Assembly: GCA_964023205.1 (NCBI GenBank)
Contig: OZ026840.1
Location: forward strand, 29,020,064 to 29,084,063
Origin: Lutraria lutraria
Taxonomy: Eukaryota > Mollusca > Bivalvia > Venerida > Mactridae
Length of the DNA stretch: 64,000 nt
Direction of reading: 5' to 3'
The notes beneath the pieces are model-generated. The model did not search any database and was not told the DNA's origin. It was given only the letters and a program-made list of their open reading frames with translations. The number at the start of each line of letters is the position of its first letter. Positions within the stretch are counted from its first letter, which is position 1. A program made the position numbers and the translations under genes. Positions 49,801-57,635 of this stretch are shown here, piece after piece.

Positions 49801-50359
49801 CTGAGTAATTATATCAGTGGGTTTAAACTTAACGGATAATTCAGTTAAATATGAAGACCAGTTTATGATGCCAAATCAGTTTTCCCAAAACTGTAGTACT
49901 AACTTATACTTCCAAAAGGAGCCAAACACTTCTCCACAAGGGTATAACCTGCTGCGACAGAGATTCTTACTCTGACTGCCAGTTCAGCAAACCTACCATT
50001 GGACCATGGCCTTGGCCATTACACTGAGCCAGTCTTCAAATTTAGCCAGAGATGTTGGACCAATGTTTCAGAACAAAAAATGAAATATTCCAATCATTCT
50101 CGAAAAATATGTTTTTAGCCAAATTATATGAAATTGTGTGTACCCCTTTTTGGTCCACTGAAAGTTCAATCAGTCCAGTAAAGTTTGCATTTTCACTGGA
50201 ATGAATGTCCAGAGCTTAAAACCGTTTTTTGTGAAGACTGCTGAGTTACAACAAGTAAAATCATACCTTTTCAGCTTGTTCAGTTGTTTGTGTAGTCGCT
50301 CCCATGTCACTCTCCCCTCCCATTTTCTTTTTAATTAAGCTCTCCTGATACCTGTGCAT
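34861..50359 (-). CDS. POMT1: protein O-mannosyl-transferase 1, 18 coding exons
   Basis: Exons 5' to 3': 50359-50267, 49620-49496, 49030-48927, 48296-48246, 47347-47201, 46363-46255, 45084-45019, 43945-43852, 43401-43246, 43061-42829, 42567-42475, 41632-41536, 40532-40440, 38858-38744, 37147-36930, 36217-36091, 35599-35422, 35029-34861. All junctions keep phase, giving 755 residues; human POMT1 is 747. Landmarks: SPRAVVFDE with the catalytic D75-E76, the loop HPPLGK at 96-101, [16 protein letters not shown], the MIR region with [18 protein letters not shown] and [26 protein letters not shown], and the C-terminal WLESWDLL. It transfers mannose from dolichyl-phosphate-mannose to Ser/Thr of alpha-dystroglycan and other proteins in the ER membrane, in vertebrates as a heterodimer with POMT2. 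It has many membrane segments. A splice acceptor 7 bases before the ATG implies an upstream non-coding exon. Confidence 0.95.
36360..36605 (+). repeat. SINE family A, complete copy
   Basis: GTGGTCGAGTAGTTCAGG (box A), GTAGGTTCGAGCCC (box B), a body ending TGCCTCATATGACTCTGAC, and the tail GGGGTGTAAAACCC with AAACAACC. It serves as the reference for the interrupted copies. Confidence 0.8.
37724..38670. mobile_element. 947-bp non-autonomous pogo/Tigger-like element
   Basis: Left end CAGTAAAACCCCGATTATTC and inverted right end CAGTAAAACCTCGATTATCC, both flanked by TA (37722-37723, 38671-38672). Repeated GGATAATC/CGAATA words lie inside both ends. These termini and the TA duplication are typical of pogo elements. 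No transposase frame is present. It lies in POMT1 intron 14. Confidence 0.75.
40014..40174. repeat. foldback/MITE family with CTCTACAGAGG core, copy 2
   Basis: CTCTGTAGAGCAACAACCTC at the left and the inverse GAGGTTGTTGCTCTACAGAG at the right, the latter leading to GAGGTTGTACTGTA. It lies in POMT1 intron 13. Confidence 0.65.
40783..41030 (-). repeat. SINE family A copy
   Basis: Inverted order of the family A landmarks: GAGTTTTATGCCC, GCATCGTTCCTGAGAAGAA, AAGCAACTGCCTACTTTC, AACCACTTGACCAC. Confidence 0.7.
41990..42235 (+). repeat. SINE family B copy
   Basis: GTGGTTATGGTCTCTGACTA, GTTTGAACCCCACC, GGAAGCTGTCCATCTAGC, ACACAGGTGTACG. It is followed by another dispersed repeat at 42232-42450 that is shared with 33271-33500 (ATGCCCC, GACCTTGACC, AAAATGCACAG). 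Confidence 0.7.
44030..44300. repeat. TA-flanked MITE with internal 18-bp tandem array
   Basis: Ends TATAGTCAAATCTGTGAAC and CAGTTTAACTGTA belong to the CAGTCAAACCTGT family. From about 44137 to 44270 the family motif GGCCTTTATTCACATGAT is repeated in tandem seven to eight times, with drift to GGTGCC. Confidence 0.8.
44590..44668 (+). repeat. tandem duplication of a 40-bp piece
   Basis: The phrase from GTGAGAGGTTAATGATCACT to GGAGGCCCCCCAAA occurs twice back to back, at the end of a family B SINE. Recent duplication. Confidence 0.85.
44704..45000 (-). repeat. TATACCCCC dispersed repeat, copy 2
   Basis: Inverse of 26259-26618: CTGTCACAGAGGTGACTAAC, then CCGACAGAGTGACTCCAAT and GTATAATAAG at the other end. 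Confidence 0.6.
45236..45516. mobile_element. TIR element, GGTCCGTATTCA family, copy 2
   Basis: Left GGGTCCGTATTCACAAAGC then ATCTTAAGTAA; right ATCTTAAGATGC then TATGAATACGGACCC. The whole is a foldback. It interrupts a family B SINE (rest at 45530-45660) and matches 15610-15890 in inverse. Confidence 0.7.
46503..46709 (-). repeat. MITE, TACTGTGGAA family, copy 3
   Basis: Inverse copy, from ATACTGTATTTTCATTTATT to ACAAAAATTAATGATTCCAC. The interior has TGAAAAAAAAAAACC and GATTTGATTTCGTGG. Confidence 0.6.
46954..47139. repeat. TA-flanked MITE, CAGTCAAACCTGT family, fullest copy
   Basis: TACAGTCAAACCTGTG at the left and CACAGGTTTCACTGTA at the right, with GAATAAAGG and CAATAAAGGCCAC inside. 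It lies in POMT1 intron 5. Confidence 0.75.
47960..48215 (+). repeat. SINE family C copy
   Basis: AGTTGCCAGTTCTTTGTGGA, AGTACTGGTTAAAATACAG, and the tail GGTGTTAAACCCGCCG with AAACCAAAG. Confidence 0.65.
49130..49345. repeat. TTTCTGGTTA inverted-repeat element
   Basis: GTTTCTTTCTGGTTATCCG at the left, and TGTAACCAGAAACAAAC then TTTTTAGGCC at the right. Related flanks lie at 15478/15925 and near 12895-12940. Confidence 0.5.
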
Positions 50360-52189
50360 GTATAACCTGAAAATTTGCAAACATTGAAGATTACTACAAT
50401 TCAATATATACAAGCACTACAATATTTAACAATAGGGATTTTTTACCTTGTATCATTGCAGGGCCTTTTTTCCTTCTATAACAGAGCCTGTGGAGGCCGA
50501 AATTTGGTGACTTCCCAATTGGAAAAAGACTCTTTTTTCCAACTGTGGGAAAGAAATCCAAAAATACAAGTTGTCTAACCTTCTCCAAATTTGGCCAAAA
50601 ATCGAACTTGAATTTCCCAAAATGGAAGGCGAAGGCCCATTCCCAATTTTTGGAAAAAAGGCCCTGAATCAAAAATTTAAATACTGACCAAATTACTGAC
50701 GATAGAAAAATGAAAAAAACTTAAAAGTAGCAAGTTTAGTTTAGTTTACATGTCAACATATTATTTTCTTGTTGCCTATGACCCTAGACATGATGAAACA
50801 CAAGGATAAATACTTCATGGATTAAGCTCCTGTCTGTAATGTCCGTCCCCAATCTGCCTATGTGACTATGAACGTCCAAGAAACAAAAACCAGAATGAAA
50901 GTTATCTTTTCATTACTGAGTTGTGTTTCTAGATGGTCTAGACTTACTTAAAAAGTGGAAAAATACAGAAAATTCAGTACTTTATTTTTTGGTCTTGATG
51001 CTAACTCAAATGCACCATAATTTGTGCACCAGGCCTCACAGCTGCATTTCTAAAATCCATAATAATAATTAAAAAATCCAAACTAACCTTAATACCCTAT
51101 TCCTAAAGAGCAAGTGATCAGAAACAAAAACGCAAATTATACTACATACAGCCCTGCGTTCAATTAAGGAAAACATTTGCTGCGCACACAGATTGTAACA
51201 GAAACAGTCTTACTGAAAGCTTTGTTACGTTTCAAAGCTGCAGTATTTGAGAAACTTTAAATTGTTACCAAATCGGTTTTATTCTGCCAACAAGAAGTTA
51301 TAAATGGATCCATTAGTAATGATTATACCCTTATGTATTCTATTTTGGATCCAGATCCATGGACAGTCTTCACGCTAACCCACTAGCCCACAGCCCGGGG
51401 CTAGTAAATTTCTATTCGGGCTAGTGAACTTTCTTAAAATTGTGTACTCGGGCTAGTGGTAAATTTTCTATTTTCAATAGTCCACATACAGTTCGGGCTA
51501 GTGCTTTAAAAAAATTAGTTCGATGACTGCATGGACCCGAGTTTTACACCTCACCCATGCCCATGGAATACTGTTTACCTTCGCACACTAACTCTATAGC
51601 CATTTGCAAACGGTACCCGCAAACAGACCTTTCAGTATGTCACGTAAGTCACGAAAGTTGTTGTTAATTCCATGCCTAAGTGAACGTATGCAAATGTTTG
51701 CATTAACTGAATGCACTGCAGTCTGCAGGTCTTTGCCAGACAGAAACAATCTAATCTTACAAACTTGTTCAAAATCGATATCCAGTGCAAGATTGACTCT
51801 CAGATTCATAATTATACTTAAACTTAAAGACGACATAAAAGGTTAATGCAATCTGGTTTAAGACAAACAATACGTCTTATAATTTCGCGTAATTATTGAA
51901 TAGGATTGTCGAGAAATATAAAATATCCGAATACGATCATATCCGAATATATTCTAATTAAGCAATTTATTTGAAACACTCATATTTTATAGATATAGAT
52001 AAATGTAGCAACGTATATATCAAGAAATACAATTAAAATCGTAACATCAGCACCTATAAAACACTATCCAATTTGTAATGTGGCCCTCAAATGAAAAAAA
52101 ACAAAGGTTGCCACAGGCTAATTCACGGGGAACAACTCATTCCGTCCGGATTATGAACTGGTTCCCGTTTTATTTTGAGCAGTGATACT

Positions 52190-52255
52190 TAGTCTGGATT
52201 ACCTGCCCCTTATCACTTCGTACTTAAATACTATATCACGACGGGAACCAGACTA
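52190..52255. mobile_element. 66-bp TAGTCTGG element, copy 3
   Basis: TAGTCTGGATTACC at the left and CGGGAACCAGACTA at the right match the family of 14464-14913 and 24525-24585. No clear 9-bp duplication flanks it, so it is older or truncated. Confidence 0.55.
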
Positions 52256-52327
52256 TAGCGCAGCCTACTTCACTTTAATTTATTAGTCACGTACGTACTG
52301 GCCTGGTGAGTGAACATTTAATTCATG

Positions 52328-52657
52328 CTAGTATTTAGTCTGTGCGATCTGCCCAACTTGCGAGAGATACTGAATGAGACCAGTGATATGTACTTGTTCA
52401 TGGCTTTGATAGATTAACGGCATTTTGGCGTAATAATTGTTTAAAATGGAATTAACTCTTAACAATTTTGTAGGAATTGGCAATAGGCTCACAGGCCTAC
52501 AATTTGACGTTTGTAAGTTATCTTTTTTTTTCTTATGTATTGGTATTACCTGGGTTTGTTTAAGTTTATCAGGAAAACGATTTGAACAAATGGATTTGTT
52601 TAACAAATGAGTTGGAGGCCACTTGATTTTATGTTTAGCAATAAAGATTAATTTCAA
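52328..52657 (-). pseudogene. non-LTR retrotransposon reverse-transcriptase fragment
   Basis: A 109-codon open frame contains FPDKLKQTQVIPIHKK and SNCRPVSLLPIPTKLL, the classic opening of Jockey/CR1-type LINE reverse transcriptase (FPxxLKxAxVxPIxKK, then NYRPISLLP). The YxDD catalytic part and the endonuclease are absent, and sequence after about codon 75 no longer matches the family. A dead fragment; the clade is not resolvable by eye. Confidence 0.75.
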
Positions 52658-53182
52658 CTAAGAAACAGTGTCACTTTTTTCGAAGCATTCTAACCTTTGA
52701 ACAGTTATATAAATAGATTTGTAATAACATCTACATTTTGCACTGGCACGTATAATTTCGTTTCTTTTATCACCAGCAAACTATTCTTGTAGCTATGCAG
52801 TACATTGGAATGATTCATTCATCGAACGCATGTTAGGTCACGGTTGTAATTGTGTGGTTGAATTCTTTAATCCTTAATTAGGTCTACACAGAACACGTGC
52901 ATTTTTTGTGATTCAAACCATCTGGTTCTCATGCACTTAAAGGTAATTAAACTCATCATCTGACTTAGTACCAAGAGAACGTTGCGCAAGGAGACCTCCA
53001 TAATACAATTCAATAAAATTATTTACTTCACGCCTCGTAATTGTGTGTTTTTTTTAAATATACATGGATATTTTTTTATTTTCCATATTTGGTTGCTTGC
53101 TGCAAGTAATCTTAAGGGGTTATAGTTATGCACAAAATACTATTTTTTCTTAAGACTAAAGTATATTATGTCCGTGAAATTG

Positions 53183-53330
53183 GCAGCCCAGCAGCCTAGC
53201 AGCCCAGCAGCGTGAAGTTGGCAGCCCAGCAGCCTAGCAGCCCAGCAGCGTGAAGTTAGCAGCCCAGCAGCCTAGCAGCCCAGCAGCGTGAAGTTAGCAG
53301 CCCAGCAGCCTAGCAGCCCAGCAGCTTAAT
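53183..53330 (+). repeat. 38-bp CAGC-rich tandem repeat, about 4 copies
   Basis: The unit is made of AGCAGCCCAGCAGCCTAGC followed by AGCCCAGCAGCGTGAAGTT, repeated with one-base changes. It is non-coding: stops occur in the flanks and no splice sites border it. Confidence 0.9.
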
Positions 53331-53614
53331 ATATTTCTACAGTTAAACTGCACCACAAATCATGCAAAAACTTAAAAACGCATGAAGTAATAACATTGTG
53401 TTGCTGTCATGTTTATTAGAAGAAGAAAATACGATTTTTATCGATTTTGTGAATCTGCAGTGTAGCGGCCGCATAGCGGACTATTTTAGTCAAACATATA
53501 AAATGCACAAGAAATCCGGCTAAACACTTACGAATCGATGATATAATTCGATTTTATTCCTTCAACGTTCATTAGATGAGAACTTTTTTTCATTTTTTTA
53601 TTTTTGGTTTCTTT

Positions 53615-54140
53615 TTGTGAAGTTGGCAGCCTAGCAGCGTAACAGCGTAATCTATATTTCTACAGATAAACTTCACAACAAATCGAGCTAAATACTTAAG
53701 AATGCATAAAATAATGCCAGTCTGTTGTTTAAACATTAATTAACTGAAAATATATGATTTTCATTTTTTTTTCAATGTGGAATTAGCCGCTGCTAGCAGC
53801 GTGAAGTTGGTAGCCCAGCAGCGTAACAGCGTAATCTATATTTCTACGGATAAACTTCACAACAAATCAAGAAAAATACTTCAGAATGCATAAAATAATG
53901 TCAGTCTGTTGTTTGGACATTAATTAACTGAAAATATATGATTTTCATTTTTTTTCAATTTGAAATTAGCCGCTGCTAGCAGCGTGAAGTTGGCAGCTAG
54001 CAGCGTCTTATTTCACGCACACAAAAAATCTTTTTTGGAAAAATCATATATTTTCATTTAATTAACGTTCAAACAACAGACTGACATTATTTTATGCATT
54101 CTGGAGTATTGTTCTTGATTTGTTGTGAAGTTTATCTTGT
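53615..54140. repeat. ~175-bp repeat, two direct copies and one inverted copy
   Basis: Direct copies at about 53620-53800 and 53800-53990 contain GTGAAGTTGG, CAGCGTAACAGCGTAATC, TTCTACxGATAAACTTCAC and CAGTCTGTTGTTT. An inverse partial copy follows at 54030-54140 (AACAACAGACTGACATTATT, TTTGTTGTGAAGTTTATC). A diverged copy lies at 53330-53420. Confidence 0.8.
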
Positions 54141-54592
54141 CACCTGTACATGAGATGTCAAGAAGGAAGCAGTTTAGACGGAAATCTGTTAATGCCTCCA
54201 TACCAGTTTGAATAGACTGTAGGCGGGAACTAAACATACATTCCTATAGATATAGTGTTAATGTGATATTATTATTATATAGTTTTTCTTGCTTGTATCT
54301 AATGTCAGTAACAAGTAAACATAATGTATATAGTGACTGTTACAAGGCGGAACAAAAAGTTCTTTTTGATAATCCAGACATTCGAATGCTTTATAATCAC
54401 AGAACAGGGAGAGTGCCATAGTAATATAACTTCCCTTTATGATATATTAAAGTCAAATATAACTGACCAAGGTCCAACATTTCAAAATGTTGCATGGTTC
54501 AAAGTTAGTCATTCTATTATGTTTAAATGTCACTATTTATAAAGATCAGGTACCTCAATGGTCATTCAATATTTAGAACAGGACTATGAACT

Positions 54593-54747
54593 ACATGTGC
54601 TGGGCGCGTAGCCACACCGCCCACTAAGCCCCATCAGACTTTCCCAGAATTTCGATCAATATATTCTACATGTATAGTATATTGCTCAAAATTCTGGAAA
54701 GTCAAATGGGGCTTAGTGGGCGTGATGGCTACGCGCCCGGCACATGT
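54593..54747. repeat. 155-bp foldback element
   Basis: Left arm ACATGTGCTGGGCGCGTAGC and onward is matched for about 70 bases by the complement of the right arm, with a loop of about 10-15 bases near 54668. No clear target duplication. Confidence 0.8.
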
Positions 54748-54837
54748 GCTTTAAACTAAACAACAAACTGAACCAAGCGACTAGTTGATCAATCGAAGAC
54801 AACAAAAATGATCAATGTTAATTAAACTGTTACTAAC

Positions 54838-57009
54838 CCCAGATATCGAGTGCTCCTCTAGTTAAAGCATCAGGTCCATCATTTAACGTCTCCAGAGTTA
54901 GAGTCTGTGTAGATAAACAATGAAGACGTAATTTCACTCATAGATCGAAATAAGTGTACAATAACCCCTGGAAACCGGACTCTCAGAAATCCGGACTTTG
55001 CAGAAAACCAGACTTTTTGTCCAGTACAGATGGAGTTTTACTATACATGTATATGATAGGATTTATGCGTTTATGTTGAAAATTCGTAATGTTATATATA
55101 TGCATAAACTATGGCTGTAAAATTTTCGTATTATTTAAATGCACACTACGATATGATGTGTCACGTTTTAAAGAATGTAGCCCTCTCTGTAAGCTAAGTG
55201 AATAGAGCGTTGTATGAAGTATAAAATGACAACAATTAAGTGTAGGAACATTTTAGGTCTCACAGGATTTGTCGCTGGGGATTTACGTCGCACCAACAGA
55301 CAGGGTCGTTAGGTGACCTAGTTTTCAGCATTTTACCAGGGTAGAGCTTACACTGACCTTCCGTGAACTAACTAGACATATTTCTCACTCATAATGTGTT
55401 CGTCAGTTTCCATAAAACGTCATGGATTATATACAGCAAAGACTACCTGTGAATAAAGGCCACATTTTGTCTTCTCAATGGTGGCCTTTGTTCACAGGTT
55501 TGACTGAAGCAATAATATCTGCATGTATACAACCTACCGGCTTGATGAAAAGTTTGCATCACGAACATAGCTATTATACTCAAATTCCCAGTTCTGAAAC
55601 AAAAACAAAGTCTTATTATTTTAGTTTCATATTTACACTAAGCGAAATGATACTCATTGCCTCATTTGATATATTCGTTTATATCAAAATAATATATGAG
55701 AGACTACAGATTATATAATACATTACACTTCCAATGATATGTCATGACCCTAATTCCAGAATCGTAAATATTACTTCATTTTTTTGCGTTTTTTGAGGAA
55801 AATGCGTTTAAAGACTGGTAAGTTAAGTACTAAACAATTGATGAGTTATACGTTCGTGGCGCAGTTATTTAGTTTCTTCCTTTTTGAGTTACACTAATGT
55901 AAGTTAGTGCATGTTGTGCAGTGTTCAGAGATGAATCCAAAGATACCAAACACTCCATTTTTGTCCAAATAAATGAAGGAATCAGAGTGTTATCAAAGCT
56001 TAAAAACATATACATTTTGTACGTAATCCTAGCTCATATGAAATACTAGTATATCATCAGTGTTTCTCGACATCGGTTTAATTATTCCCAATAAATTTCT
56101 AAATTATGCAATTGACTTGCCATTGATCCTGCTGATAATGCTATGATAATTAAGGTTATCTGTCAATTTTCAAATAATGGCCTTTGTTCACAGATGTGAC
56201 TGTACATGTAGTTGATAGGACTTACCCCACCACTGCTAGCAGTAATTTCATGTTCCATACGTCTAGGTTTAATGTATCAAAGTTATCTTCAAATATCAAA
56301 CATGGAAATGTCGAACATGTTAATGGTCGGATAGAACTTCCGGTACAACCACAAGAACCACTGGAAGCTGTCGCTGTTGCGCTCAATGTGCCAGAGGCGA
56401 CTGGTTGTGTCTGAGAAGAATCTGTACCTGCGTTAGGACCGAATTTGTCGCGTCTGTGTCTTTGTTAACTGCACTAGAATCGATGGGATCTGTCGGGTTC
56501 GAACTTGGCATAGCATCGGTGACTAATGGTCTAGAAGTCTGGTCATGCGTAGTAGGCTTCAATGTTGTTGTTGTAGTTGTTGTTGTAGGACCTATGCGTG
56601 TTTGAATGGGTTTATTTATAGAAATGCACATGTATGTAATGTATGTATGTATGTTACGTTAAAATGTTGTTTGTTGAGAGATTCTTGCTCTATGGAGGTT
56701 AAATTGATAGTTAATCGTACATTTGGTAACACTCATGCTGTGATTGAAAGGATGTTGTTGTGCGCGCGAGAGAAAGAGAAAGAGAGAGAGGTTGCACTGT
56801 ATCAGTTATCGTACAACTGGAAGTACCCTCTCAACTTGAGTGTTGAATATTTACCTACCTGGAAATGCAAATCTTACTCCCTGGGGATTTAGGAGGCTTA
56901 TATGAATATCTTGTGAAACCGATTTCTCCATTATAAAAGCATCAACATGTTTCAATGTGTCCGTATGTATAAAGACAGCAAGTGCTGTCACAGCTAGAAA
57001 TAACTTCAT
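54838..57009 (-). pseudogene. truncated beta-1,3-glucan-binding protein (GNBP, GH16 family), 5' exons only
   Basis: Exons: 57009-56859 (signal peptide MKLFLAVTALAVF, then NPQGVRFAFP like the start of a CBM39 domain), 56591-56226 (Thr/Ser-rich linker, then IFEDNFDTLNLDVW), 55593-55538 (NWEFEYNSYVRDA), 54904-54838 (TLTLETLNDGPDALTRG, then ALDIWG). These are the landmarks of the GNBP/GH16 N-terminal lobe. Three reading-frame breaks are seen: two in exon 2 and one in exon 3, each explained by one missing base in a G or T run. About six codons typical of the family are missing after NWEFEY. Most of CBM39 is also absent, and no exon for the glucan-binding or catalytic core follows downstream. Intact members are secreted pattern-recognition proteins that bind beta-glucan. 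The rest of the gene may have been lost, or the copy is a partial duplicate. Confidence 0.65.
56660..56802. repeat. CTCTACAGAGG family, copy 3, with GA-rich interior
   Basis: GTTGTTTGTTGAGAGATTCT, GCTCTATGGAGGTTAA, then GAGAGAAAGAGAAAGAGAG and GGTTGCACTGTA. It lies between GNBP exons 1 and 2. Confidence 0.5.
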
Positions 57010-57136
57010 ATTCTGTAAAATAACAAATAAATACAGTAAATATGTATGAATGGCGTTGTCAACTGTCAGTGTTACTGTTTTAATAAGAACAGAGTAGGGA
57101 CGTTCTATGGCCTTTACTGGAAATTTTACATCGCAC

Positions 57137-57418
57137 AGGATTCAAGCGATGTGTTGTTTTATAGATATGGTACATAACGTACTGAATTCAAGCGATGTGT
57201 TGTTTTATAGAAATGGTACATAACGTACAGGATTCAAGCGATGTGTTGTTTTATAGATATGGTACATAACGTACAGGATTCAAGCGATGTGTTGTTTTAT
57301 AGATATGGTATATAACGTACAGGATTCAAGCGATGTGTTTTTTATAGATATGGTATATAACGTACAGGATTCGAGCGATGTGTTGTTTTATAGATATGGT
57401 ATATAACGTACAGGAGTG
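57137..57418 (+). repeat. 46-bp tandem repeat, about 6 copies
   Basis: The unit begins AGGATTCAAGCGATGTGTTG and ends ATGGTACATAACGTAC. Copies differ by one to three bases (GAATTC, ATATAACG variants). The array runs up to the assembly gap. Confidence 0.9.
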
Positions 57419-57435
57419 AAAAGATATTGGTTCTT

Positions 57436-57635
57436 NNNNNNNNNNNNNNNNNNNNNNNNNNNNNNNNNNNNNNNNNNNNNNNNNNNNNNNNNNNNNNNNN
57501 NNNNNNNNNNNNNNNNNNNNNNNNNNNNNNNNNNNNNNNNNNNNNNNNNNNNNNNNNNNNNNNNNNNNNNNNNNNNNNNNNNNNNNNNNNNNNNNNNNNN
57601 NNNNNNNNNNNNNNNNNNNNNNNNNNNNNNNNNNN
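57436..57635. other. assembly gap (200 N)
   Basis: Two hundred N. A round length means the true size is unknown. It separates the 46-bp repeat from the satellite, so the junction is not represented. Confidence 1.

Larger units (their letters stand above)
50367..54837. other. intergenic region upstream of POMT1
   Basis: No complete gene. It contains a low-complexity stretch (50400-50690), GGGCTAGTG repeats (51380-51500), an unassigned reading frame (51594-51836), a TAGTCTGG-type element (52190-52255), a reverse-transcriptase relic (52328-52657), CAGC arrays (53183-54140) and a foldback (54593-54747). A POMT1 5' UTR exon and promoter should also lie here but cannot be placed. Confidence 0.6.

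Noticed and set aside
51594..51846. 80-codon frames on both strands over the same bases upstream of POMT1
   Set aside because: Neither strand shows a recognisable family or clear splice borders. It could be an unknown small gene or a POMT1 5' exon, but I cannot support either.
53183..53330. Polyalanine/polyglutamine coding exon from CAGC repeats
   Set aside because: No splice borders, and the same repeat continues in non-coding AT-rich copies and in reverse orientation.
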